Positions 7,560-16,596 of a stretch of 64,000 nt of DNA are shown piece after piece. Source of the DNA: Sphingomonas sp. Root241 (GTDB lineage Bacteria > Pseudomonadota > Alphaproteobacteria > Sphingomonadales > Sphingomonadaceae); contig NZ_LMIV01000001.1 in NCBI RefSeq assembly GCF_001428865.1, positions 863,776-927,775 on the forward strand, written 5' to 3'. The position numbers and the translations under genes are program-made. The notes under the pieces are model-generated. The model ran no database searches. It had not been told where the DNA came from and saw only the letters and a list, made by a program, of their open reading frames with translations. Each line of letters starts with the position of its first letter. Position 1 is the stretch's first letter.

Positions 7560-9632
7560 CTAGCGCGACTCCACCTCAAGCCCGGCCCACTCAGCCGCAA
7601 ACGCCCAGATATCCGCCGCTTCCTCGATGATCTTGTCGGTCGGCTTGCCCGAGCCGTGGCCGGCGCGGGTTTCGATGCGGGCGAGATGCGGCTTGTCGCC
7701 GATATCGGCGGCCTGGAGCGCGGCGATGTATTTGAAGCTGTGGCCGGGGACGACGCGGTCGTCGGTGTCGGCGGTGGTGACCAGGATCGCCGGATAGTCC
7801 CGTCCGCCGCGCACATTGTGGTAGGGCGAATAGGCGAGGAGGCGATGGAAGTCCGCTTCCTCCGACGGACGGCCGTAATCGTCGACCCAATAGCGGCCGG
7901 CGGTCCAGCGATCGAAGCGGAGCATGTCCATCACGCCGACTGCGGGCAAAGCGGCGGCGAACAGATCGGGCCGCTGGTTGACCACCGCGCCGACGAGCAG
8001 CCCGCCGTTCGAGCCGCCCTGGATGGCAAGTTGGCCCGCGCCGGTGATCCCCTGCGCGATCAGATATTCGCCCGCCGCGATGAAGTCGTCGAAGCTGTTC
8101 TGCTTGTTGGCAAGGCGGCCGCCGTCGTGCCACGCCTTGCCATACTCGCCGCCGCCGCGGATGTTGGCGATCGCGACCACCCCGCCCTGCTCCATCCACG
8201 CGATGCGCGACGAGGAGAAGCTGGGCGTGAGCGGAATGTTGAACCCGCCATAGGCGTAGAGCAACGTCGGCGCGGGGCCGGTCACATCCTTGTGGCGAAC
8301 GACGAACATCGGCACCCGCGTGCCGTCTTTCGAGGCATAGAAACGCTGCTCGACATGATAGTCGGCGGGGTCGAACAGCAGCTTCGGCGCGGCCCAGGGC
8401 GTGCTCTCGCCGGTCGCGATGTTGAGCCGATAGATCGTCGTCGGATCGTTGAAGCTGGTGAAGGCGTAGAAGGTCTCGGGATCGTCCTGCTCGCCGCCGA
8501 AGCCCGAAGCGGTGCCGATGCCGGGGAGCGCGACGGGTTCGAGCCGGGTGCCGTCGAGCGCATAGCGGCGGATCTCGGTGCGCGCGTCGACGAGGTAGCT
8601 CGCGACCAGCACATGGCCGACGATCGCCGCGCCCTCCAGCGTCGCCTTGTCCTCGGGAACCAGCGCGTGCGCCTCGGGATGCTCGCTGGCGCCCACGTCC
8701 ATCGTCACGATCCGCATCCGCGGCGCATGGCTGTTGGTGGTCCAGTAGAAGCGTGTGCCCACATTGCCGGCGAGCGACCAGTGATGGTGGAGGCCATGGA
8801 CGATCGTGCGCGTGGGCCAGGCCGGGTCGTTCAGGTCGGCGAGCGTGATCTGGTAGCGGTCGTCGGTGCCTTCGCTGGTGGTGATCACCAGCCAATGCCC
8901 GTCGTCGGTGATCTGGGCATAATGGCTGTGGGTCGGGTGTGCCGGGGTCTCGTAGACCAGCCGGTCGGCCGATTGCGGCGTGCCGAGCCGGTGGAAGAAG
9001 ATCCGGTGGTTCTCGTTCAGCGCCTGGAACTTCTCCGCCTCGGCGACCTCGGGATAGCGCGAGTAGAAGAAGCCGCTGCCGTCCTTCGCCCAGGCGGCGG
9101 CGAGCGTGAACTTCATGCCGTGGACGACGTCGCCGGTTTCCTTGCCGGTGGCGACGTCGAGCACGTGCGCGACGCGCCAGTCGCTGCCGCCATCCTGCAC
9201 GGCGTAGAGCAGATGCTCGCCATTGTCCGACGGCGCCCATTCGGACAGCGCAGTGGCGCCGTCCGCCGACCAGCCGTTGGGATCGATCAGCACGCGGCCT
9301 TCGCCGTTCAGGCCCTCGCGGACGAACAGCACCGCCTGGTTCTGCAGGCCCGTGTTGTGCATGTAGAAATAGCGGCTGCCCTTCTTCTGCGGCAGGCCGA
9401 AGCGCTCATAGTCGAAGAGCTGCTTGATGCGCTCGCGGAACCATTCGCGGCCGGGAAGCGTGGCGAGATAGGCGTCGGTGACCGCGTTCTGCGCCGCGAC
9501 CCACTCCGCCACCTGCGCGTCGTTCCGCACGTCGTTCTCGAGCCAGCGATACGGATCCGCCACCTGTACGCCGAACTGTTCGTCCATCACGTCTTCGCGG
9601 CGGGTTTCGGGATAGGCGATCGGGTCGGTCAC
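7560..9632 (-). CDS. Prolyl oligopeptidase (S9A)
   Basis: Serine peptidase cleaving short peptides after proline; 690 residues, close to the usual size. The N-terminal YPETRREDVMDEQFGVQVADPYRWLE is typical of family S9A. A seven-bladed propeller follows, then the alpha/beta-hydrolase domain with nucleophile Ser541 in GGSNGG, an Asp near 624 in TADTDDRVVP, and His659 in RAGHGSGKP. There is no signal peptide, so it is probably cytoplasmic. It lies 75 bp downstream of rplQ on the same strand but a strong hairpin separates them, suggesting its own promoter. Confidence 0.95.
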   Translation of the reverse strand: MTDPIAYPETRREDVMDEQFGVQVADPYRWLENDVRNDAQVAEWVAAQNAVTDAYLATLPGREWFRERIKQLFDYERFGLPQKKGSRYFYMHNTGLQNQAVLFVREGLNGEGRVLIDPNGWSADGATALSEWAPSDNGEHLLYAVQDGGSDWRVAHVLDVATGKETGDVVHGMKFTLAAAWAKDGSGFFYSRYPEVAEAEKFQALNENHRIFFHRLGTPQSADRLVYETPAHPTHSHYAQITDDGHWLVITTSEGTDDRYQITLADLNDPAWPTRTIVHGLHHHWSLAGNVGTRFYWTTNSHAPRMRIVTMDVGASEHPEAHALVPEDKATLEGAAIVGHVLVASYLVDARTEIRRYALDGTRLEPVALPGIGTASGFGGEQDDPETFYAFTSFNDPTTIYRLNIATGESTPWAAPKLLFDPADYHVEQRFYASKDGTRVPMFVVRHKDVTGPAPTLLYAYGGFNIPLTPSFSSSRIAWMEQGGVVAIANIRGGGEYGKAWHDGGRLANKQNSFDDFIAAGEYLIAQGITGAGQLAIQGGSNGGLLVGAVVNQRPDLFAAALPAVGVMDMLRFDRWTAGRYWVDDYGRPSEEADFHRLLAYSPYHNVRGGRDYPAILVTTADTDDRVVPGHSFKYIAALQAADIGDKPHLARIETRAGHGSGKPTDKIIEEAADIWAFAAEWAGLEVESR

Positions 9633-9649
9633 GGCACGCTCCAGAACGA

Positions 9650-9687
9650 GAAAAGGCCGGTGCCTGATGGCCCGGCCTTTCCTCTAA
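9650..9687 (-). terminator. Rho-independent terminator after rplQ
   Basis: On the minus strand a GGAAAGGCCGGGCC stem pairs with GGCACCGGCCTTTTC, ending in a short T run. It sits 20 bp past the rplQ stop and before the prolyl oligopeptidase start, so it should end the rplQ transcript. Confidence 0.7.
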
Positions 9688-9706
9688 TTCAACCGTGACG
9701 GCGCGA

Positions 9707-10129
9707 TCAGGCGGCTTCGTCGAAGTCCTCGTCGACCAGCACCGGGCCCGAATCCTGGCCCTTGGCCGAGACGTCGCGATCGACGAACTCGATGATCGCC
9801 ATCGGCGAGGCGTCCGAGGCGCGGATGCCGGCCTTGATCACGCGGGTGTACCCCCCGTTGCGGTCGGCGTAGCGCGCCGCCAGAACGTCGAACAGCTTGG
9901 TCAGCTGCGCATCGTCGAGCAGGCGCGAATGCGCGAGACGGCGGTTCGAAAGGCCGCCCTTCTTGGCGAGCGTGATCAGCTTCTCGATATACGGACGCAG
10001 TTCCTTCGCCTTGGCGACGGTCGTCGTGATCTGCTCGTGCTTGATCAGCGCGGCGCTCATGTTGCGGAACAGGGCGATGCGGTGAGCCGAGGTCCGCTGA
10101 AGCTTACGGCCGCCTACGCGATGGCGCAT
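9707..10129 (-). CDS. rplQ: 50S ribosomal protein L17
   Basis: L17 of the large ribosomal subunit, 140 residues. The start [24 protein letters not shown] is diagnostic, and the acidic C-terminal tail (VDEDFDEAA) is seen in alphaproteobacterial L17. AAGGAA lies eight bases before the ATG. In almost all alphaproteobacteria rplQ directly follows rpoA; here the 55 bp upstream lead instead into a terminase remnant, so rpoA is not adjacent and the gene must use another promoter or a read-through transcript. Confidence 0.97.
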   Translation of the reverse strand: MRHRVGGRKLQRTSAHRIALFRNMSAALIKHEQITTTVAKAKELRPYIEKLITLAKKGGLSNRRLAHSRLLDDAQLTKLFDVLAARYADRNGGYTRVIKAGIRASDASPMAIIEFVDRDVSAKGQDSGPVLVDEDFDEAA

Positions 10130-10184
10130 ATATCATTCCTTCGTTCGTTAAGGGGCCGTATCAGGAACCCCAGACCAGGCAGCA

Positions 10185-10829
10185 TCAGGTCGCCGCCGAA
10201 AACCGCCACGTGTCGTGAAGCGCTGCCCTCAACCCGATCCGCCCCCATAAGTCAAGGTAAACTGACTCTCGGCTCCCCCGCGGCGCGATCGCCAGCGCCC
10301 AGATCGCCAGCTCCGCCTTGAACTCGGGAAACCGCCCCGCCAGCCGCGCCTGCCCGCATTCGAACCGGGCCGCCACCGGCTCGGCCCGCGTCACCTTCCC
10401 CCGCGTCGCGCTGACCAGCGTCACCGGCAGCGCCCGCCCCGCGCTGCGCAGCACGCTCGCCACCATGTCGCCGCCCTGGTTCTTCTCCGCCACCACCCGG
10501 TCGGCCTTGTGCGCCTCCACCGCCGCCGCCACCCGCGCCGCCCAGCCCTCGGGCGAGAGCCCGCCCGCCGAGTGATCGCCCAGCACATGCACCACTCCTT
10601 GCGCATCGATCCCGCACGCCACGATCCCGCACGTGCCCGCCGCGCTCGCCGGCGGATCGACTCCGATCACCACCCGCACCAGATCCTCCACCGCCGGCGG
10701 CGCCGCCGCCCCGCGGCTCGCCTCGATCAGCTTCACAGGCCACAGGGGCCCCTCGAGATCCTCGGCCAGCAGCCCCTCGCTCAACCGCCGCACCGCCTCC
10801 ACAAACTCGCCATGTCCAATCCCTTCTTG
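10185..10829 (-). pseudogene. Terminase large-subunit remnant (nuclease domain)
   Basis: About 215 codons resembling the C-terminal RNase H-like nuclease part of a phage or GTA DNA-packaging terminase. Visible pieces: GLLAEDLEGPLWPVKLIEASRG (end of the ATPase region), VVIGVDPPAS with the first catalytic Asp, VVAEKNQGGDMV with the second acidic residue, and ECGQARLAGRFPEFKAEL. The final SPDRADAL-type motif that should carry the last catalytic Asp is missing; the sequence jumps to AIWALAIAPRG. The entire N-terminal ATPase is gone, and upstream the frame runs into a palindromic repeat. It is therefore a relic truncated at both ends, lying directly upstream of rplQ. Confidence 0.75.
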
Positions 10830-10830
10830 C

Positions 10831-10973
10831 TCCCCTCCCTGCAAGGGAGGGGCTGGGGGTGGGTGCGAGCCGAAGGCGAGTCCAACGAGCCGCCCGCGAC
10901 AAAACGGCCGCGGCCGGGACATCGAGCCCCCGCCGCCGCTACCCACCCTAACCCCTCCCTAAAAGGGAGAGGA
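10831..10973. repeat. Intergenic palindrome, family A, copy 1
   Basis: Left arm CCCCTCCCTGCAAGGGAGGGG followed by CTGGGGGTGGGT; right arm ACCCACCCTAACCCCTCCCT followed by AAAAGGGAGAGG. The arms can pair with each other and each also folds on itself. The interior differs from other A copies. The element truncates the terminase remnant. Confidence 0.8.
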
Positions 10974-11048
10974 ACACACCCACACGCCAAAACGCCGGGC
11001 AGCATGCCAGACTTAGCATTCAATGGCTTGCAATGTAGGACTCTGTAT

Positions 11049-11063
11049 GTTCCTATTATGTTC
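11049..11063 (+). promoter_or_regulatory. Candidate LexA (SOS) box
   Basis: GTTCCTATTATGTTC matches the alphaproteobacterial LexA operator GTTC-N7-GTTC exactly. It lies in an AT-richer stretch 39 bp upstream of a small ORF at 11102, in the position expected for an operator over a promoter. A direct repeat of this length arises by chance now and then, but the AT-rich spacer and the location upstream of an ORF with a Shine-Dalgarno sequence support it. Confidence 0.6.
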
Positions 11064-11101
11064 CAGAAATGCCTGAATCATTCCATAGGGAGCAGTTTGC
11101 A

Positions 11102-11242
11102 ATGGTAGATGTTACGAAAGAAGAATTGGTGGCAAACGACGGTGCTTCGCTCGTGGAATTCATTCAATCCGGCACGGGAGGCGGAAGCAGCCGATGGGCT
11201 GTCGTGATCGCAGCCCATTACTGGCAGCTAGCTACCCATTAG
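11102..11242 (+). CDS. Small ORF (46 aa) behind LexA box, hypothetical
   Basis: A 46-residue ORF starting MVDVTKEELVANDG and ending AVVIAAHYWQLATH. GGGAG lies 8-12 bases upstream of the ATG and a GTTC-N7-GTTC motif precedes it. Base composition is lower in G+C than the surroundings. The C-terminal third is mildly hydrophobic but too short for a confident membrane segment. I do not recognise it. It could be an SOS-induced small protein, or the truncated 5' end of a larger lost gene. Confidence 0.4.
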   Translation: MVDVTKEELVANDGASLVEFIQSGTGGGSSRWAVVIAAHYWQLATH

Positions 11243-11383
11243 CAGTCACTCGTCAACCCTATGAACCCATGACCGCTTTCGGGATCGCCGTCCTACGCGA
11301 TTTCCGCTGACGGCGGTTCTCCGACCTCGTTCATCGTAGCGACAGCTTTCGCGGGTCAGCCTTCCGGCAAAGGGGAGTGGCCG

Positions 11384-12442
11384 ATGCTAACACGGGCGGT
11401 TATTGCGATCCTCATGCTGGCGACGCCTGCCCTTGCCCAGCAGACTCCGATCGATGAAGTCGCCCGCAGCGCCGGTGCCGACTATCTCGCCGCCGAGAAG
11501 GGTGTCGGTCTTTCGATCGGGGTCGTCCGCGACGGCAAGTTCACCAGCTGGCATTTCGGCTCGATCGCCAAGGGCGGCCCGGCGCCCACTGCCGACACTG
11601 CATACGAGATCGGATCGATCTCCAAGACGATCACCAGCCTGCTGCTCGCCCGCGCAGTGATCGCCGGCAAGGCCAGCCTCGACGACGATGTCCGCAAGTA
11701 TCTCGACGGCGACTGGCCGAAGCTCCAGTTCGAAGGCCAGCCGGTCCGGCTGCTCCACCTTGCCAATATGACCTCGGCGCTGCCCGATAATCTTCCCGAT
11801 CTGTCGGGCCTCGGCGCCGATCCCGGCCGTTTCCGCATGGCCAAGGCGCTCGTCGCTTATGGCAAGGCCGATTTCATGGCCGATCTCCGGAAGGTTTCTC
11901 CGGGCAAGCGCCCCGGCGAGGACGTCGCGCATTCGAACGTAGCGGCGCAACTGCTGATCTACGTGGTCGAACGCATCTATGGCCAACCCTATGAGACATT
12001 GCTCGCGCAGGAGATCGAGCGGCCGCTCGGCTTCTCCGGCAAGGCGGCGGCGACGGGCTATGACGCGGAGGGCAATGAGGCCGCAATCCTGCCGCGCGAG
12101 AAGTTCGGCTGGCGCTATTCGACCAACGACATGCTGCGCTACGCCGCGCTCCAGCTGAACGAGAAGGATCCCGCGGTCGCGCTCAGCCACGAGGGCAGCT
12201 GGTTCACGCTCGACAAGAAGACCTGGGTCGCGCTCAACTGGATCGTCAGCGAGCTTCCCGGCGGCGGACGCCAGCTGCGGACTTCGGGCGGCACCTTCGG
12301 CTTCTCGAGCGTGATGCAGGTCTATCCCGAGCGCAAACTCGCCATCGTGCTGCTCGCCAATCGCGCGACTCCCACTGCGCAGGGCAAGCTTTCCGAGGCG
12401 GCCGGGCGGATCGTCGACGTGCTCGCAACGCCTGCGCAATAA
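11384..12442 (+). CDS. Serine hydrolase, class C beta-lactamase fold
   Basis: Exported serine hydrolase of 352 residues (Beta-lactamase / penicillin-binding Pfam family). The signal peptide is MLTRAVIAILMLATPALAQ. The SxxK nucleophile motif is SISK (in YEIGSISKTITSLLLAR). The second motif is YSTND rather than the YxN with Asn in third position, and the third is SGGTFG rather than KTG/HxG, so this is more likely an esterase or D-peptidase-like enzyme than an antibiotic-hydrolysing beta-lactamase. AAAGGGGAG precedes the ATG. It stands alone upstream of guaA. Confidence 0.85.
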   Translation: MLTRAVIAILMLATPALAQQTPIDEVARSAGADYLAAEKGVGLSIGVVRDGKFTSWHFGSIAKGGPAPTADTAYEIGSISKTITSLLLARAVIAGKASLDDDVRKYLDGDWPKLQFEGQPVRLLHLANMTSALPDNLPDLSGLGADPGRFRMAKALVAYGKADFMADLRKVSPGKRPGEDVAHSNVAAQLLIYVVERIYGQPYETLLAQEIERPLGFSGKAAATGYDAEGNEAAILPREKFGWRYSTNDMLRYAALQLNEKDPAVALSHEGSWFTLDKKTWVALNWIVSELPGGGRQLRTSGGTFGFSSVMQVYPERKLAIVLLANRATPTAQGKLSEAAGRIVDVLATPAQ

Positions 12443-12493
12443 CCGGCCGCCACGCACTTCCCATGGCGGCGACATCTGCTATGCGCGTCGGGC

Positions 12494-14050
12494 ATGGAAC
12501 ATCATGCCGATTCAATCCTGATCGTCGATTTCGGGAGCCAGGTGACCCAGCTGATCGCGCGCCGCGTGCGCGAGGCCGGGGTCTATAGCGAGATCGCCCC
12601 CTTCACCGCCGCCGCCGAAGCCTTTGCGCGGATGAAGCCGAAGGGGATCATCCTCTCGGGCTCGCCCGCCTCGGTGCTCGACGAAGGCAGTCCGCGCGTC
12701 CCGCAGGAAATCTTCGATTCGGGGCTGCCGATCCTCGGCATCTGCTATGGCCAGCAGGTCATGATGCACCAGCTGGGCGGCACAGTGCAGCTCGGCGATT
12801 CGGGCGAGTTCGGGCTCGCCTTCATCGAGATCGAGGATAGCTGCGTGCTGTTCGATGGGCTCTGGGCCGAGGGCGAGAGCCACCAGGTGTGGATGAGCCA
12901 TGGCGACAAGGTCACCGAGCTCGCGCCCGGCTTCCGCCCGGTCGCGGTGAGCCCCGGTTCGCCCTTCGCAGTCGTCGCCGACGATGCCCGGCGCTATTAC
13001 GCCACGCAGTTCCACATGGAGGTGGTCCACACCCCCGACGGTGCCAGGCTGCTCGCCAATTTCGTCCGCCACGTCTGCGGGCTGCAGGGCGACTGGACGA
13101 TGGCCGAATTCCGGCAGGCAAAGATCGCCGAGATCCGCGAGCAGGTGGGCTCGGGCCGCGTGATCTGCGGGCTTTCGGGCGGCGTCGACAGCGCGGTGGC
13201 CGCGGTGCTGATCCACGAGGCGATCGGCAGCCAGCTCACCTGCGTGTTCGTCGACCACGGATTGCTGCGGGCAGGGGAGGCCGATCAGGTCGTCAGCCTG
13301 TTCCGCAACCACTACAATATCCCGCTCGTCCATGTGAACGCCGAGACCTTGTTCCTGAACGGCCTCGCCGGAGTCACCGATCCCGAGGCCAAGCGGAAAT
13401 TCATCGGCAAGACCTTCATCGAAGTGTTCGAGGAGGAGGCGAAGAAGATCGGCGGGGCCGATTTCCTCGCCCAGGGCACGCTCTATCCGGACGTGATCGA
13501 GAGCGTCAGCTTCACCGGCGGGCCTTCGGTGACGATCAAGAGCCACCACAATGTCGGCGGCCTGCCCGAGCGGATGAACATGAAGCTGGTCGAGCCGCTT
13601 CGCGAGTTGTTCAAGGACGAGGTCCGCGCATTGGGCCGCGAGCTCGGGCTGCCCGACATCTTCGTGGGGCGGCATCCGTTCCCGGGGCCCGGTCTCGCGA
13701 TCCGCATTCCCGGCGAAGTCACCAAGGAACGCTGCGACATCCTCCGCAAGGCCGATGCGATCTATCTGGAAGAGATCCGCAATGCCGGGCTCTACGACGC
13801 GATCTGGCAGGCCTTCGCGGTGCTGCTGCCGGTGCGCACCGTCGGGGTGATGGGCGACGGCCGCACTTATGACTATGTGCTGGCGCTGCGGGCGGTTACT
13901 TCGACCGACGGCATGACCGCCGTCGCATTCCAATATCCCGGCGACTTCCTGCCGCGGGTGGCGACGCGCATCGTCAACGAGGTCCGCGGGATCAACCGCG
14001 TGACCTATGACTATACGTCGAAGCCGCCGGGAACGATCGAGTGGGAGTGA
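12494..14050 (+). CDS. guaA: GMP synthase (glutamine-hydrolysing)
   Basis: Converts XMP to GMP using glutamine and ATP, in purine biosynthesis; 518 residues, normal length. The N-terminal class I glutamine amidotransferase has nucleophile Cys84 in LGICYGQQ and the later FHMEVVHT histidine/glutamate pair. The ATP pyrophosphatase loop is [10 protein letters not shown] near residue 226, and the C-terminal dimerisation domain ends with [15 protein letters not shown], as in all GuaA. Confidence 0.98.
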   Translation: MEHHADSILIVDFGSQVTQLIARRVREAGVYSEIAPFTAAAEAFARMKPKGIILSGSPASVLDEGSPRVPQEIFDSGLPILGICYGQQVMMHQLGGTVQLGDSGEFGLAFIEIEDSCVLFDGLWAEGESHQVWMSHGDKVTELAPGFRPVAVSPGSPFAVVADDARRYYATQFHMEVVHTPDGARLLANFVRHVCGLQGDWTMAEFRQAKIAEIREQVGSGRVICGLSGGVDSAVAAVLIHEAIGSQLTCVFVDHGLLRAGEADQVVSLFRNHYNIPLVHVNAETLFLNGLAGVTDPEAKRKFIGKTFIEVFEEEAKKIGGADFLAQGTLYPDVIESVSFTGGPSVTIKSHHNVGGLPERMNMKLVEPLRELFKDEVRALGRELGLPDIFVGRHPFPGPGLAIRIPGEVTKERCDILRKADAIYLEEIRNAGLYDAIWQAFAVLLPVRTVGVMGDGRTYDYVLALRAVTSTDGMTAVAFQYPGDFLPRVATRIVNEVRGINRVTYDYTSKPPGTIEWE

Positions 14051-14062
14051 AGGCGGGTAGCG

Positions 14063-14665
14063 TTACTGCTCCTTCTTGAACAGATCCTGGAAGATCAGCG
14101 GGCCCCAGATGCGGCCGCGTGCGTGGACCAGTGCGCCGCCTTCGGCCAGCTTGCCCAACGTGACGGGTGCGAAGCCGAGCTGTTTGGCCAAGGCCGCCAC
14201 GGGGGCGACCGCGTCCTCGTCGTCGCTCGACAGGAAGACGACCCGGTGCCCTCCCTCGACAACCGGATCGGTGGCGAGGATCGGCGCAACGAGGTGATTG
14301 AACCCCTTGACGAGCCTGGCGCCGGGGAACGCCTTGGCGAGGAAGGCGGAGGACGGGAGGCCGTCCAGCTCTTCCGGGGAAACGCCAAAGGTGTTCGTGA
14401 CGTCGACGATCGTCTTGCCTTTCCAGCTCGGCAGGGCCTTTGCCAGCTCGCGATGCTCCCAGAAGGGGATTGCGAGGAAGATCGTGTCGGCCTCGAGCGC
14501 GTCCTGCAGCGACCGGGCGACGACCGTGGGTCCGATCGCCCGAGCCTGGGGCGCCAAGGCCTCGGGCGGGCGGCGGCTCGCGACGGTCACGTCGATGTTC
14601 CTGCGGGCGAAGGCGTGAGCGAGGGCCTGGCCGATCTTGCCGAATCCTATGATTGCGTAGGTCAT
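14063..14665 (-). CDS. NADPH-dependent F420 reductase-like protein
   Basis: A 200-residue Rossmann protein of the F420-dependent NADP oxidoreductase-like family. The nucleotide-binding start is IIGFGKIGQALAHAFARR, with TVASRRPP at the end of the second strand. Most proteobacterial members do not use F420 and act as NADP reductases of unknown partner. It is 40 bp downstream of an SDR gene on the same strand, and a divergent LysR gene probably controls both. Confidence 0.8.
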   Translation of the reverse strand: MTYAIIGFGKIGQALAHAFARRNIDVTVASRRPPEALAPQARAIGPTVVARSLQDALEADTIFLAIPFWEHRELAKALPSWKGKTIVDVTNTFGVSPEELDGLPSSAFLAKAFPGARLVKGFNHLVAPILATDPVVEGGHRVVFLSSDDEDAVAPVAALAKQLGFAPVTLGKLAEGGALVHARGRIWGPLIFQDLFKKEQ

Positions 14666-14705
14666 GATATTTCTCCAATCGGTGTTGATGTGGATTCCCG
14701 GCCCT

Positions 14706-15440
14706 TCAGATGGCCGAGAAGCCGCCGTCGACGGCCAGTTCCACGCCGTTCACGAAGCTCGAATCGTCCGACGCAAGAAACAGCGCGGCCGCCGCGATTT
14801 CCTCGGGAAGGCCCATCGTTCCGCGCGGGATCAGCGATTCGAACATCTGCTTCGCTTCCGGCGTGAGCACCTCGTCCTGCATCGGCGTGGCGATCGGCCC
14901 CGGGTGCAGCACGTTCACCCGGATATTCCGGCCCTTCAGCTCATTGAGCCAGCCGCGCGCGAAGGCGTGCAGCGTCGCCTTGCTCGCCGCATAGACGCTG
15001 TAGCCGGGGAAGCCTTTGATCGAGGCGACCGACCCGGTCATGAAGATCGATCCGCCATCGTTGAATAGCGGCAGCGCCTTCTGGACGGTGAACAGCGTGC
15101 CGCGCGCGTTCAGGTTGAAGGCCGTATCGAAATGCTGCTCGGTGATCTCGCCCAGAGGGACGCCTTCGCCCACGCCGGCGCTTGCATACAGGATGTCGAT
15201 CTTGCCCTTCTCCCGCTTGACCGTGTCGAACAGGCGGTCGAGGTCGTCGAGATTGGCCGCGTCGCCGCGCACGCCGGTCACGTTCCGGCCGATCAGCTTG
15301 ACGGCCTCGTCCAGCACCTCCTGCCGCCGGCCCGTGATGAAGACATAGGCGCCTTCCTCGACGAACCGCTTGGCGCTCGCCAGCGCCATGCCGCTCGAGC
15401 CACCCGTGATGACTGCGACCTTATTCTCGAGCTTACCCAT
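14706..15440 (-). CDS. Short-chain dehydrogenase/reductase
   Basis: Classical SDR of 244 residues. The cofactor loop is VITGGSSGMALASAKRF, with Met where Ile is usual; GRRQEVLD suggests NADP(H) preference. ASAGVGEG replaces NNAG, the catalytic Ser is in TGSVASIKG, and the YxxxK pair is in YSVYAASKATLHA. The C-terminal ASDDSSFVNGVELAVDGGF is standard. First of two genes divergent from a LysR regulator. The substrate cannot be told from sequence. Confidence 0.9.
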   Translation of the reverse strand: MGKLENKVAVITGGSSGMALASAKRFVEEGAYVFITGRRQEVLDEAVKLIGRNVTGVRGDAANLDDLDRLFDTVKREKGKIDILYASAGVGEGVPLGEITEQHFDTAFNLNARGTLFTVQKALPLFNDGGSIFMTGSVASIKGFPGYSVYAASKATLHAFARGWLNELKGRNIRVNVLHPGPIATPMQDEVLTPEAKQMFESLIPRGTMGLPEEIAAAALFLASDDSSFVNGVELAVDGGFSAI

Positions 15441-15613
15441 GATTTTTCCTTACGTTCCGTCTTTGGTTGTTCGGGGAAGCCCCGAGAACCTGAACATGGG
15501 TCCGCCGCAGTCGGGCATTGAGTGCGGAAGTGCGCATATCGGTGGTGCGAAATCGATCCAGTCTGTTTAGGTACTGACTCGGAAAGGCGCACCGCGTGGT
15601 GCGGGATTGCACC

Positions 15614-16510
15614 ATGATCGACTGGGATAACGTTCGCTACTTTCTTGCCGTCGCGCGTGGAGGCTCGGTGCGGGCCGCCGCCGGGCACCTGGGCGTGAAC
15701 CACGCGACCGTGCTGCGGCGCATCGCCCAGCTCGAGGAGCGCCTCGGCGCGCAGATGTTCGAGAAGCTGCCTTCGGGCTACCGCCTGACGGCTGCGGGCG
15801 AGGAGGTCGTCGAGCTCGCGAACCAGATGGAAGCATCGTCGCACCAGCTGGAGACGCGGGTCTTCGGGCGCGACCAGAGCGTGCGCGGGCTGCTGCGGGT
15901 GACGCTGGCGCCGCCCCTCGCGACCCATTTGCTCATGCCGGATTTCGCCGATTTCGCGCGCCTGCATCCGGACATCGAGATGGACATTCTGTCGTCCGGC
16001 GAGCTGGCGAACCTGACCAACCGGGAGGCCGATATCGCGATCCGCGTCGTCTATGATCGCAAGACCTTGCCGCTCAATCTCCACGGCCTGAAGGGACCGG
16101 AGGTGTTCGGCGCCGTCTATATGTCACGCGATCGACTGGCCGCATGGCGTGCGGGTGAGCGCGATCCCATCCGGTGGATCGTCATCAGCATACACGGCGT
16201 TCCGGATTGGGCCGGCGAGGGCGAGGTTCGCACCAGCGGGGTTCCGTTCAGGACCACGGATGCGGAGGCGCAGCTCGCCGCGGTACGGCAAGGGCTCGGG
16301 ATCACGACACTGCCGTGCTTCGTGGGAGATGCCGATCCCATGTTGGTGCGGGTGCCGGGCACCGAGCTGCATCTGTACGGAACGCTCTGGCTTCTCACGC
16401 AGGGGGAGACACGCAAGACGAAGCGCGTGCGGCTCTTCACGGAGTTCGTATCGCGCAGGTTCGCCGCCTACGCGCCGCTTCTCGCGGGGCTGTCTGTAAC
16501 GCGAGACTGA
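15614..16510 (+). CDS. LysR-family transcriptional regulator
   Basis: 298-residue LysR regulator. The N-terminal winged helix starts at MIDWDNVRYFLAVARGGSVRAAA and includes NHATVLRRIAQLEERLGAQMFEKLPSGYRLT; an effector-binding domain follows. I chose the ATG at 15614 because LysR proteins of this branch begin MIDWDxxRYF; an in-frame GTG six codons upstream is weaker. It is divergent from the SDR and F420-reductase-like genes across 173 bp, the usual layout for a LysR regulator and its targets. Confidence 0.9.
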   Translation: MIDWDNVRYFLAVARGGSVRAAAGHLGVNHATVLRRIAQLEERLGAQMFEKLPSGYRLTAAGEEVVELANQMEASSHQLETRVFGRDQSVRGLLRVTLAPPLATHLLMPDFADFARLHPDIEMDILSSGELANLTNREADIAIRVVYDRKTLPLNLHGLKGPEVFGAVYMSRDRLAAWRAGERDPIRWIVISIHGVPDWAGEGEVRTSGVPFRTTDAEAQLAAVRQGLGITTLPCFVGDADPMLVRVPGTELHLYGTLWLLTQGETRKTKRVRLFTEFVSRRFAAYAPLLAGLSVTRD

Positions 16511-16596
16511 CGCCCGAGCAGGTCGCCGAGTGCAGGATGCGTACTCGGCTTGGTTTCTCGGATGGTCGTCTCTATCCTCCCGGTTGGAGGATAGAG

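Noticed and set aside
7656..9698. Long plus-strand open frame opposite prolyl oligopeptidase
   Set aside because: No recognisable motif and composition typical of an antisense shadow; the peptidase on the minus strand has all catalytic residues.
6853..10973. Intact prophage
   Set aside because: No integrase, capsid, portal or tail genes; only two truncated packaging-gene relics among housekeeping genes.
11384..12442. Class C antibiotic-resistance beta-lactamase
   Set aside because: The second and third active-site motifs (YST, SGGT) deviate from YxN and KTG, so an AmpC-type resistance call is not supported.
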